Origin: Lathyrus oleraceus
Taxonomy: Eukaryota > Streptophyta > Magnoliopsida > Fabales > Fabaceae
NCBI RefSeq assembly: GCF_024323335.1
Contig: NC_066583.1
Span: 367,967,877 to 368,031,876 of the forward strand
Length of the DNA stretch: 64,000 nt
Reading direction: 5' to 3'
Positions 34,001 through 44,075 of the stretch are shown piece by piece. Both the position numbers and the translations under genes were made by a program. Position 1 is the stretch's first letter, and each line of letters opens with the position of its first letter. The notes under the pieces were generated by a model. That model made no database searches. It saw only the letters and a program-made list of their open reading frames with translations, and had not been told where the DNA came from.

Positions 34001-36188
34001 GCGTGAAGCAGGATCTGAACCTAAGAATTTCCAGAAAGATGAACGTTCTTCACCTTCGTCGTTGTTCTTCGCTGCGGGATTTCGCAAACGGCGATGGAAA
34101 TTAACGAGTAGCATACCGGTCGAACCGGTTTCTTATCAGGAACACAAATATGTAACCAATTTCAACTATAGATTACTGTACACGACGAATCGAAGGAAAA
34201 AAGAAAGCGCTTCGAAACCTAGATTCGCAATAACTCAATCGATTTCCACCAATTTCTAATTCTACAAACTGATATGCACTCTACGAAGTATAATCTACAA
34301 CAGCCACAACACAATTTAAGCTATCTTGAAAGTCGATTCCCAACCTTTTCCGGAAACAGTTGCGATGGAACCGCGGATTCTGTGCGAGTGAGCTTTGGAT
34401 TGCAAGAACAGGTGGTCTTTAATTGCTTTGGATGCGCAAGGATGCTTCAGGATAGTTCAAATGCGCTTCAAGAATCAACAACCTGCATCTGTCATAGATT
34501 TTCTTCTGCCGTGACAGTAGGATTCTTGCTCAATCTTTCCCTTCAATCTCTGCGAACAGCACCTACATAGCACCTGTAAATGATGAATTCACCATGGAAT
34601 TGTACCAATGATTAGTAGACAATGCTCAATTGATGAAGAAAATGTTATGAAATTTTTTTTTGTAAAAAATGGGAGAAGAATGAGAGAAAAATTTCTGTTA
34701 TGCAGTGAAATGTGAATATGCAGAAGTTTTTGGAATTGTGATTAGAGTCCTCAATTCTGTTAGGAATTAACTTTATATATGCAGCTCCTAATCTCACTTT
34801 AATCACAATTTAGCTAAAATATGGATTAGTGAAGGAAAGAGCTTATGTGCATTTTTTTGGACTTTTTCTCTTTTGATCTATGAAGCAAGTTCAGCAGAAT
34901 TTTATCACTTGAAACAAGTCCAAAATATCATTTGGGAGCTGTTGGTGTAAGCTTTATTTGCAAATTCCCAATATTTTCCAATTTCACCATGTGATGGCTT
35001 ATGTGTCCATTTTTCCAATTCATTTTCAAAACCAATTCTCAAACCACAAGGCCTAGGCAAGTTGTGAATATTCCAACAAATTTCAAATGCCATTTGTGAG
35101 GTGTTGCAAAAATCCCCACTCAAAAATTCCAATTATTTCACAAGTTGGACGATTTTGCCCCTGGTTCATTTAACAGTCCAGTTGAAATTTGACCTTTTGC
35201 ATTGAGCACTTTTGAAGAAATCCAATTATGCACCATGAAAGTACATATTAAATGGAGTTTGTGCATATAAAGAACTTGCAATTTGGACAAAGTATGTGGT
35301 AGTTATGGCCTCCTGATTACGGTCTTTTCTGAAATTCACTGAGCCATATCTTGCAAACCACACATTGGATTTTCAAGTTCTTGGACTTTTTGGAAAGGTG
35401 AGAACAAGATCTACATCTGTCATGTTGAACAATTTTTCATTTGAAGCTTCCTTGGACTTCTGTTTTTGAGGTCAAAAACTTTCCATTTTTGGAAACTTCA
35501 GCTACCAGTCACTTGCTATTTTTGGCAGTTTTTGTCCTGACTTGATTTTCTTCATTCTTAAGCTTTGAGATGTCATACAACACTTGTTCCAACATGAATG
35601 AAGTGTGTCTAACTCATTTCCACCTCCAAATCCACCAGATCATGTACAGTTGACCACAGTTGACTTTTCATCTGATAGATGAATCTGGCAATGCATAGAT
35701 CAATTTGAACCCCAATCTTCAACTGAAATGGCTCAAGGGTGAAACCCTAGCCTCAATAAGCACAATATAATCACAAAATGAACCTCATCTCCATCTCAAA
35801 CCCCATCTCCTGATCCAGCCCTGCTTGGCCCAATACAACTGATTAGGGTTGACCAGTGGTCAAAACCCTAATCTCAAGGAATCTTCTCCAATCTTCTGAT
35901 GACACCCAAACATGATGATGATGATGTATCAATTCAATCAATATGAAGACCAATACCCTTGGAGAATCATAAAACCCTAATCCACAGCCCAATCCTCAGA
36001 TGGCCCATGATCAATCAATAAAACCCTGGCTTACACTTGACTTCCTCATCTTCTGATCAAGACTTGGGAGGATAGCTTGCATAATGTAACCACATGATAT
36101 GCAACATGAAATGCCTAAAGTCCTAAAATGATATGCAAATATGTTAATGCTAATCCCAAGAGAGGAGGGCAAATTTTGAGGTGTTACA
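31089..36188 (-). repeat. 5' LTR of Ogre
   Basis: This 5,100-bp LTR matches 12810-17909 at a constant offset of 18,279. The gctaa target duplication follows at 36189-36193. On the coding strand it precedes the primer-binding site. Confidence 0.95.
34771..34779 (-). promoter_or_regulatory. candidate TATA box in the Ogre 5' LTR
   Basis: On the coding strand the sequence reads CATATATAAAGTT, a strong plant TATA element, oriented so that transcription would run toward ORF1. Its copy in the 3' LTR is at 16492-16500. The call rests on the motif only. Confidence 0.5.
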
Positions 36189-37034
36189 GCTAATTCCCGT
36201 GGTGAGGAATTAGTGATGTTAGTCGTTTTGGACTGTTGTCGATGTTTGCATGCTAGGTGAATTAGCGTGCATAGCATGGCCCTTGGGGTGGTAGCTAATT
36301 CCCATAGTGAGGAATTAGTGATGTGAGTCACTAGGTCTCAAATGAGTGGGACTAGTGAGCTTGGTAGCCGTACCTGGATTGGTCGGTGAAGTTGAACTAT
36401 ATGTTCAAGAATAGTCGGTACCGCATGCATGGAGTCTCATTGCATAAATTTTGTATGGCGTATAATATGAATGGATGTATTCCAGTATTATACGTGTGTT
36501 GTGTGTTTGTGTTGGCATTGAGTATGAGTATGAAGTGTGTTGGTGTTGAATATGATATTTGAGTTGATGTGTCGTTACTGAATAAGTGATATGATTAGGG
36601 TGATTAATGTGTTATTTACTTAACAATACATGAGATTTTATAATGCTTGTTATATCGATTGAGGAACTCACCCTTACAACTTTATTTTCAGGTAACGAGC
36701 AGTGATTGATTAGAAGCTAGTCCTTGGAGTCTAGTATAGTTCCTTAGGGGTCGTGCTCTGATAGATGTAACATCGGGACGGGATGTTTTACTTATTTTCA
36801 TTGATGATTGTTGAATAAGTTTACATGTATTGTGTTACATGTTTTATACTGATATTGGATTTTATTCCGCTGCGAACTATGCAAATGTTTTATTTGATTA
36901 AATAAATGAGCATGACAGGATAATTTGGAACATGGTGTACAGTGTTTGTGTGTGACACCCTTAACTGCATAATTACTCTGAGTTTTATATGTTGTTTTAA
37001 TCAAATAATTGGGGTATTTTAGAAGGGTGTTACA

Positions 37035-38380
37035 CGTACCTATGATGCCACTGCCAATTCCTATTTTCTTTTGCAGTCGTAGCAAGACGCTTGTGATCAA
37101 CTCGGTTAATCTCTACTTTGAAGGTCCAATTGTTTGCCAAGGGTGCCTTCAGAATCAACATGTTATCCCGATGATACACCTTCATATGATTCTTTTCAGT
37201 CTTCATGTTGTACCCTTTTGCAAGTAATTGACCTACACTTTTCAAGTTACTTATCATCGATGGTACATACAACACATCAGTGATGCAGACTTTTTGACCA
37301 TCCTTCCTCACAACATAAATATCTTCTTTTCTACCTGATGTGATATGTCTGTCATCTTCAAACTTTTCAATTTCTCGAATGATTCATCTAGCTTGATGAA
37401 CCAAGTTTTATTGCCAGTCATGTGGTTACTGCATCCTGAATATAGGTACCACATGTTGGTTTTCTCAATGTTTTCCATGAGTAGCACATCATCGGAATCA
37501 ATATCTTCAGCATATGCATACTGCACTTCATCACTATCTTTCGCTCGTGCTTCCTTCTTTATTTGACAGTCTCGAGCACAATGACCGAATCCTTGACAGT
37601 TGTAACACTGAACCTCCTTCATGTCAACTTTCTTTCCAAATACTTGTTTCTCATGCCTTTCTTGATAGAATCAAAGTGATTCTTTGAAGTCTTGCTGGAT
37701 TTCTAATCATTAGCAAGATTTTTTTTCCTTCTCTTTCCCATATTTCTTGATGAATCTTGTTTGTAGTGCATGTTCAACCACCTTCTCCCTTTTTGAGTTC
37801 CTCTGCTTCAGCCTCATCTCATAAGCCTCTAATGAAGTTTGAAATTCTTCTAACTTCATCTCAGCTAGGTTCTTGGACTCTTCAATTGACACTACAATAT
37901 AATTCAAATTTGCGGTCAGAGATCTCAGCACTTTCTCAATCTTCTGCAAAGCTTTGATTAATTAACCACACGACTTCATCTAGTTCGTTAACAACACCAC
38001 ACGTGAAATATATTCTAAGATTGATTCATCTTCCTTCATCTGAGTCACCTCGAATTGATTTCTCAACGTCTACAACAACACCACACGAGAAATATATTCT
38101 GAGAATGATTCATCAAACACATTAGAATTCACACACACCGGTGAATCAAGAACAAACCTTTTCCGTTTTTCTTTCTTCGTTTCTTGTGCGCAACTTGCTG
38201 AACATCATCTATATTCCCTTCCAATATCGATACTCCATCGTTTACAATTTTAGACACATCTTGAAATCTGAAGATAACCTTCATCTGTGTAATCCACCGT
38301 TCATAGTTCTCCACTTTAAAAATCGGTAGATTCGCTGAAAATTACGTTGATGTTGTTGTTTCGTTTGCCATTACAAATAC
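37035..38380 (-). pseudogene. Copia gag-protease fragment (part 1 of split element)
   Basis: On the minus strand this starts near 38370 with MANETTTST, followed by gag (VENYERWITQMKVIFRFQD, 38260-38320), a coiled segment (37710-37949), a CCHC knuckle CYNCQGFGHCARDC near 37580-37620, and the protease/pre-integrase region (SGCSNHMTGNKTWF near 37410, LYVPSMISNLKSVGQLL near 37230). Frame breaks occur near 37310-37330 and 37620-37700. It continues across the nested insertion into 10320-11628. It belongs to the same general Copia group as the gag at 9200-10300 but is a different copy. Confidence 0.87.
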
Positions 38381-38415
38381 TCTCTAAATCGCAATCGGAC
38401 TCCTTGCTATCAATT

Positions 38416-38697
38416 TGTTGAAACAAATGTTTTAAAAAAAATTGAAGGACGGAGAAGAAGAAGAGAGAAACAAAGAAAATTGAATTATGAAAATTAGGAT
38501 TGAGAAAAGTTTTGTTTTTACATCATACAAAGTTCTTTATATAGGCAACTAAAACTCAAACCCAAACTACACAAACCGACCTAACAAAAAACGTACAAAA
38601 TATAAAATACAAAATTATAAGATAAATTTCGACACTACTATATGTTGTATCCTGATCCTCAACTAGCTTGTTATAACACTCATCATCTAAATTAACA
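38416..38697 (-). repeat. probable 5' LTR of the split Copia
   Basis: On the plus strand the segment reads TGTTGAAACA to AAATTAACA. A degenerate primer-like site (ttgatagcaagg, compare TTGGTATCAGAG) lies just inside at about 38405-38415. The inner boundary is reasonable; the outer one is chosen from the CA end and is tentative, since the second LTR is lost. Confidence 0.5.
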
Positions 38698-39240
38698 ATA
38701 TAGTTGTGTTAGGAAGAGTTATGGGCTCTTTACCCCATATCATTAGTCGATATATATCCTCTTGTTGATGAATCTCGAACACTAACAAGACCCACCAATC
38801 ACTATATCCCTTTTTACAGCTTTAGCAACTTAAAAATGCACATAATTCGTTTCTTAACTGATTTAAATGATAATTTTGTTGTTGTTAAGTCTCTAATCCT
38901 TTTAATGAACTTGTTTACCTCCAATTAACAAGATGTCCTCCGTGGTCATTGAACACGAGAGACAAAGCCAATTCCATCCTCTTGTTGATGAATCTCGAAC
39001 ACTAATAAATATTGTTGATTCAAAACTATGTAGTACCGATATTTCTAAAAAAAATGGTGTTCATGTTTGTGTCGGTATTAGATTTACTTTATTTATTGTT
39101 ATCGATGTCACCGTATCAGTCTCGGACCGTGCTTCCTAGATTCTAAATGTTTTATATCTAAATTCAACTAAACGTCTTCTATCGTGGTACTCATGTCTTC
39201 ACTTTTAGTGGCAAAAAAAAATTACACATAAGTGTTCACC
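38698..39240. other. intergenic stretch with a 30-bp direct repeat
   Basis: A 30-bp sequence (ttgttgatgaatctcgaaca core) occurs at 38756-38785 and again at 38976-39005, 220 bp apart, differing at one base near the end. An open stretch at 38933-39139 has no recognisable domain. No gene is supported. Confidence 0.6.
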
Positions 39241-39249
39241 CTCATATGC

Positions 39250-39600
39250 AAAGACAACTTGCCAATAATGCTACTTCTAATTAGGATGATATTAGATCTA
39301 AATCTATTGTCAGAGATGTGAAGGTTGGTTCCTCACCTATGACTCAGGATCAATTTTGAGTTTTGCTGAATCTAGTCCAACAGTCTAGTCTTGGCCAAGT
39401 TGCAGGGACTACTTCTTCAAATCAGATTGGCTCAATCACAACTTTTGATGATCCATCAGTAGGTAAGCATAATATCACTTATTTCTCATTGCATAATTGT
39501 ACTAGTGATTCTTGAATCTTGAGTCAGGACTAGTACTGATCACATTTGTGGATCTGTCAATAGTTTCTCAAATACATAACAAATGGGATAGTTAGTCTTA
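39250..39600 (+). pseudogene. weak Copia gag-protease relic
   Basis: Plus-strand translation in shifting frames gives pieces typical of the gag-protease junction of one Copia group: LLNLVQQSSLGQV near 39365, ITYFSLHNCTSDS near 39475, and a broken protease site reading TSTDHICGSVNSFS near 39530. Stops and frame changes are frequent. It is short and has no LTR nearby. Confidence 0.5.
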
Positions 39601-39902
39601 GCTAGCTATAACCGTAAAACGGATAAAAAATATAAATGGAAAGAAATCAAACAAGATACTTGTTCAACAAATCTTGTGGGAATGCTTCAAAGATGGCGGC
39701 TAATTTCCACATCAAACTATTGTAATGCCATTTGCACATTCAAAATTATATTATCCCATAGGAAAACCAACATGCTTAGACTCTCTCTCTATTATTGAAT
39801 AAAAAAGGAAAATGTGTCTGTAGTTGTATATATAGCTGACATTAACATTCATTGTTTAATTACTTCAATCATTATTAAACAATGACCAAGAGGGAAACTC
39901 AA

Positions 39903-40037
39903 AGTCAATGTATTCCTCTCACACAACTGGATTTTGTGCTATATAACTCTTGAAGCACCAATAGCCAGTTTCATCATCACTCATTTCAATTTCACTCACA
40001 ATAATAGCAAATTAAAATCAAAGATACATACAACAAA
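39903..40037 (+). promoter_or_regulatory. NLR promoter and 5' leader
   Basis: A CTATATAAC TATA-like box lies at about 39939-39947, roughly 90 bp before the NLR ATG. That predicts a short leader that is A-rich near the start codon (acaacaaaATG). A W-box-like core (TTGACT on the minus strand, 39903-39908) is just upstream; W-boxes bind WRKY factors and are common in defence promoters. One copy is weak evidence. Confidence 0.5.
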
Positions 40038-42866
40038 ATGTGTGACACTGTAATTTCATGTGCTCGTGAACACTTGCTTCCACTAGCCCGTGATCATTTG
40101 CTTCCATTATTAAAGGAGGCAGTCAACATAATTAGGGGTGTCCCAACAGAAATTGCAGAAATGAAAGATGAACTTGAACGCATTGAAGGCTTCATCAACA
40201 AAGCAGATAGAATGGCCGATTCACAAGAAGACAACACAAGTCTCAAAATGAGAGCAACGATCAAGCAGCTGATAGAAGCATCTTTTCACATAGAAGATAT
40301 CATTGATGAATACTTGATCCGTGAGGAGCAACAACTTCCAGATCCTGGATGTGCTGCTGTTGCCAACTATGGCGCTAACTATGTCAAAACTAAGATTCTC
40401 CGTCTCCACATAACCTACAAGATTCAAAACATCAAATCCCGAATTGCTTTAATAAAAGATACATTTGAAAAAGATCATGGCTTCCCAATCCATTCTTCTT
40501 GGGAAATAGGATCAAGCAGTTCTACAGAAACTCCAAATGCCACATTATTGCAGAACCTTCGTGAGGCTCCATTTTACATGGAGGAAACTGATGTTGTGGG
40601 CTTTGAAGAGCCAAGAGGCATAATGATTGATTGGTTGGTAAAGGGAAGAGCAGAGCGCACAATTGTCTCCCTTGTTGGAATGGGAGGACAGGGTAAAACC
40701 ACTCTTGCCAAAAGAGTTTTTGACAACACCGAGGTCGTTAATCACTTTGACTGTCATGCCTGGATCACAGTGTCTCCATCATACAATATAGAAAATTTGT
40801 TGAAGGACATTTTGTGCCAGTTTTATAAACGACAGGGAGTCGATCCTCCTCAAGGTATTCATCAAATGGATCGAAAGTCATTAGTTGATGAAGTGAGAAA
40901 CTACTTGCTGAGAAAAAGGTATGTTGTTGTGTTTGATGATGTATGGAACATTAATTTTTGGGGTGATATTGAATTTGCAATGATTGATAAAAAAAATGGT
41001 TCTAAGGTATTAATCACAACAAGGAAAATGAATGTTGCAAATGCTTGTAAGAGATCTTCTTTTGTTGAAGTGCTTGAGCTGAAAAGTTTAAATGATGACC
41101 AATCTTTAGAGTTGTTCAATAAGAAGGCATTTCATGATTTGAACGGATATTGTCCTGAAAATCTTAAGGACATATCTTCCAAAATTATTGAAAAATGCAA
41201 AGGACTGCCACTAGCGATTGTAGTCATAGGTGGTCTTTTGTCTCAGAAGGATAGAAAAAAATTTGAATGGGATAGGTTTATTGAACACTTGAATTCAGAG
41301 TTAAATAGAGATTTTAGGATAAATCGGATTTTAGCTCTAAGTTACCATGATTTGTCTTACAATCTTAAGCCATGTTTGTTATATTTTGGTATGTATCCCG
41401 AAGACTACAAAGTTAACGCAAAAATGCTGATTAGACAATGGATTGCTGAAGGATTTGTAAAAGACGATAAGGTGCACACTTTAGAAGAAGTTGCAGAAGG
41501 ATATTTAATAGAGTTGATACTTAGAAGTTTGGTGCAGGTAGTTTCGATGAGTATTGATGGAAGAGCAGAAAGTTGTCGTGTTCATGATCTTGTGCATGCA
41601 ATGATCCTTGAAAAATGTGAGGATTTAAGTTTTTGTAAGAATATTAGTGACGATGATCAGTCATCTTCATCTGCAATAGTTCGACGCCTATCAATAGCAT
41701 CCGATTCTGATAATTTGGTGGAAAGTATTGAAAGCTCAAAAGTTCATTCACTGTTTGTTTTCACATCCAAAACATTACCCCAATCCCTTGTAAAAACAAT
41801 CCCTTCAAAGTACAGGCAGTTGAAGGTGCTTGCTATTGAGCATGTTGGATTTCTCCAAGTTCCAAAAGATTTGGAAAGTTTGATCCACTTGAAGTTTATC
41901 AGTTTCATTGACCATCCTCCATTTGAATTTGAATCTTCAAAATCCATATTTGGCATGCTGGAGAACCTAGAAACCTTATGTTTAGGGCAAGTAAGAAAAT
42001 ATACTATGCCAAAGGAGATTTGCAAGCTTACAAAGCTGCGTCATTTTCTAGGCAAAAAAATGTCTTTGATTGGATTGAAGGATGGTATCGGAGATATGAC
42101 ATCCCTACAAACTCTAACAAATGTTTATTTAGATGAAGACGAAGACGAAGATGATAATAGAGTAGTAGAGTTAATCCATGAGCTGGGAAAGTTGAAGCAA
42201 CTAAAGGAATTGAGTGTGTCTGGTGTTAGGAGTAAATATATGAGTGCTCTGTCTTCTTCGATCAACGAGATGCAACAATTAGAGGAACTAGCTATTCAAG
42301 GAAAACAAACGAGCACGATCATTATTGATCTGCATTTGAAATCACCCCCACCCTTGCTTCGATCTCTTAAACTCAACGGAAAGTTATGGAAGTTGCCAGA
42401 ATGGATCCCAAAGCTTCAAAATCTTGTTATGCTGCATCTCTATGAGTCAGAGCTAATGGACGATGCAATTAACTTATTCAAAAGTATGCCAAACTTGTTG
42501 TCCCTCCTTCTGGCTAGCAATGCTTATAAAGATAAAAACTTACATTTTGAAGATGGCTCTTTTAAGAATTTGATTGAACTCACTCTTTTTGGTTTGCAGC
42601 ACTTGAATAACATCCTTATTGACAAAGGTGCGCTGCCCTCTCTGAAAAAGCTTCGCGTAGCCTTCATCCCCAATCTCAAGATGGTACCAAATAACATTAA
42701 ACACTTAAAAAAGCTTCAAGTTCTGTATATGCGGGAAATGAGTGAGGAATTTATGAAGAGCATTACTCCGCGGGAAGGAAAAGAGCATTGGATCTTCAAG
42801 CACGCGACGCTCACAGGAATTTCTGGTAGGATTGCCAAATCCAATACTAGAGAATCAGAGAAATAG
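40038..42866 (+). CDS. CC-NB-ARC-LRR disease resistance protein, RPM1-like
   Basis: This intact, intronless 942-residue frame has an ATG in an A-rich context and a TAG at 42864. Residues 1 to about 130 form an Rx-type coiled coil with the EDVID-like motif HIEDIIDEY. The NB-ARC domain has the P-loop GMGGQGKTT (214-222), RNBS-A (FDCHAWITVS), kinase-2 VVVFDDVW (296-303, ending in W as in coiled-coil NLRs), RNBS-B (GSKVLITTR), GLPLA (389-393), RNBS-D (CLLYFGMYPEDY) and the MHD motif as VHD (515-517). About 13 leucine-rich repeats span roughly 555-925, interrupted by an acidic DEDEDEDD loop. Such proteins detect pathogen effectors in the cell and trigger immune signalling. All nucleotide-binding motifs are intact, and length and layout fit the RPM1 family. 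The ligand is unknown. Confidence 0.95.
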   Translation: MCDTVISCAREHLLPLARDHLLPLLKEAVNIIRGVPTEIAEMKDELERIEGFINKADRMADSQEDNTSLKMRATIKQLIEASFHIEDIIDEYLIREEQQLPDPGCAAVANYGANYVKTKILRLHITYKIQNIKSRIALIKDTFEKDHGFPIHSSWEIGSSSSTETPNATLLQNLREAPFYMEETDVVGFEEPRGIMIDWLVKGRAERTIVSLVGMGGQGKTTLAKRVFDNTEVVNHFDCHAWITVSPSYNIENLLKDILCQFYKRQGVDPPQGIHQMDRKSLVDEVRNYLLRKRYVVVFDDVWNINFWGDIEFAMIDKKNGSKVLITTRKMNVANACKRSSFVEVLELKSLNDDQSLELFNKKAFHDLNGYCPENLKDISSKIIEKCKGLPLAIVVIGGLLSQKDRKKFEWDRFIEHLNSELNRDFRINRILALSYHDLSYNLKPCLLYFGMYPEDYKVNAKMLIRQWIAEGFVKDDKVHTLEEVAEGYLIELILRSLVQVVSMSIDGRAESCRVHDLVHAMILEKCEDLSFCKNISDDDQSSSSAIVRRLSIASDSDNLVESIESSKVHSLFVFTSKTLPQSLVKTIPSKYRQLKVLAIEHVGFLQVPKDLESLIHLKFISFIDHPPFEFESSKSIFGMLENLETLCLGQVRKYTMPKEICKLTKLRHFLGKKMSLIGLKDGIGDMTSLQTLTNVYLDEDEDEDDNRVVELIHELGKLKQLKELSVSGVRSKYMSALSSSINEMQQLEELAIQGKQTSTIIIDLHLKSPPPLLRSLKLNGKLWKLPEWIPKLQNLVMLHLYESELMDDAINLFKSMPNLLSLLLASNAYKDKNLHFEDGSFKNLIELTLFGLQHLNNILIDKGALPSLKKLRVAFIPNLKMVPNNIKHLKKLQVLYMREMSEEFMKSITPREGKEHWIFKHATLTGISGRIAKSNTRESEK

Positions 42867-43253
42867 GAAGAGAAAATGAGTTGTGGAATGGATTTTTTAT
42901 ATATCATTGTTGTTGTGTTGTATTTATATAAAATAAAAGAATGTATGTTTGTGCAAGAGTTTTTCTTACATGATTGTAACTAACTATAATTCATCATATA
43001 TTTTTTTCTTTCAAATATTGCTTGCCTTCATTCATATAACAGCTGGTACATAAATAGTACTCTCTTTGGTTAGAATCCAAGAGATTTTCTTAACAATCCT
43101 TTCTAGAATGTCGAAGTTCTTTTTCTCTCACGTTTCTTCAATTTAGGAATCTCATAATCATTAAGATGTTTGGGCCTACCACAAACATTCTTGTTTATTT
43201 CTCTTGTATGGTGCTGAATTTTAGAATCCATGCTTGTTTATTTCGCCGTGTAG
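42867..43253 (+). other. NLR 3' flank
   Basis: An AT-rich downstream region has AATAAA-like signals (aaaataaaag near 42928-42937) suited to polyadenylation. No other gene is visible until the exon at 43254. Confidence 0.5.
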
Positions 43254-43646
43254 GAATTCTTCAACTTTACAGCCAGGTGGCCAATTGTAATGTACAATGA
43301 TGTGTACTTTACAGAAGATATGAGTGCAGTAAGTACTCTCATTTAGTTTCACTTTACATGTTCTCTCATTTAGTTTCACTTTACATGTCCCTTATATCAT
43401 GATGTCAAACACCACTAAAGGATTGTGTTATCTCTAAGTCATTATTGAAACTTTAGGTCATAATAGTTGTTGTCAAACTGTCGCATGTTTTCTCTGCATT
43501 GATAAGAGCTCTGATTATGTGCTTCGTTCTTGGAGTTGTGGTATGGACAAGAGTCGGGATAATAAGAATATTAAAGAGACAACTTCAAGGACATCACTTG
43601 AACAACCCAGAGGAAAAGCAAGATGATGAAACTTTCATTACTTAAT
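43254..43646 (+). pseudogene. 3' end of an unrecognised membrane-protein gene
   Basis: Two exon-like segments are visible. The first (about 43254-43328) follows an acceptor-like gccgtgtag, encodes FNFTARWPIVMYNDVYFTED and ends at a GTAAGT donor. The second begins after a tttag acceptor near 43456 and stays open to TAA at 43646. It contains a strongly hydrophobic stretch (ALIMCFVLGVVVW) followed by basic residues and an acidic tail (NNPEEKQDDETFIT). Frame and splice consensus agree, which argues for a genuine gene remnant. Upstream exons are not seen between the NLR and 43254, so it looks truncated, perhaps a gene fragment carried with the NLR. I do not recognise the family. Confidence 0.45.
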
Positions 43647-44075
43647 CCTTAAATAAAATTTTGAAAATGAGAAACACTAGATTTCTTACTTCTCCATCTT
43701 TTAATCTGAGCCTTTGTTTATGTTTACCACAGGAGCCCTAGCTCTGGTTGTCTTCTCCGGTGAGGGTCACTGGACTGTCAAGAACAAACTTGTCCAGAAA
43801 TTAATGGATCTAACATCATTTGAAAGGAAAAACTGCAAGGATCACGAATATGACCTATGCTTTTTCCATCTCTCACTCTATAATTAAAAAAGTGAAGATC
43901 AAACCAGAGGAGTTCAACCTGAGTTGCTTCGAATCAAGCTCAAAATAACTCAATCATGTTGCCTACATTAGTAGGACTTCAGCCATCACAAAACTCAGTT
44001 TAGATCTAGAGTATGGAGGGAGAATCGAAGAGATGAAGTTTTGTAAAATTCACCTTCTGTGAGCTTCTTTTGAGC
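43647..44075. other. transition into Tat-type LTR
   Basis: The left end of the second Tat LTR probably lies here but cannot be fixed, because the matching right copy begins only at the equivalent of 44076. Sequence such as gagccctagctctggttgtc (about 43733) could belong to the LTR. No gene is supported. Confidence 0.4.

Larger units (their letters stand above)
12810..36188 (-). mobile_element. full-length young Ogre retrotransposon (Ty3/gypsy, Tat clade)
   Basis: The element is 23,379 bp, with two 5,100-bp LTRs (12810-17909 and 31089-36188) and gctaa target duplications at 12805-12809 and 36189-36193. On the minus strand the order is 5' LTR, primer site, leader, ORF1, gag, protease, intron, RT, two RNase H modules, integrase, repeat-rich 3' region, polypurine tract, 3' LTR. 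Very long LTRs, an extra ORF1 before gag, a pro-RT intron and 3' tandem repeats together define Ogre elements of legumes. In a non-exhaustive comparison the LTRs differ at one base (13368 versus 31647) and keep a constant offset of 18,279, so insertion was very recent. One possible defect is a frame change between gag and protease. Confidence 0.95.
11629..37034. mobile_element. 2.0-kb gypsy-type solo LTR, split by the Ogre
   Basis: The outer ends read TGTAACACCC (11629) and GGGTGTTACA (37034), with cgtac on both sides (11624-11628 and 37035-37039). After removing the Ogre and one gctaa copy, about 2,020 bp remain (11629-12809 plus 36194-37034). No coding sequence or second LTR belongs to it, so it is a solo LTR. 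It contains the TTAACCGGTTAA array and a roughly 110-bp repeat (ggtagctaattccc...gaggaattagtgatgt, two copies at 36185-36330 and a diverged one before 12809); the Ogre landed in that repeat. The length and TGTAACACC end suggest Ty3/gypsy; lineage and orientation are not determined. Confidence 0.85.

Noticed and set aside
40221..41119. Antisense open frames within the NLR
   Set aside because: Shadows of the sense coding frame with no homology or promoter.
43733..43900. Possible further exon with an acceptor-like ttaccacag
   Set aside because: Translation shows no domain and stops soon; the sequence may be part of the Tat LTR.
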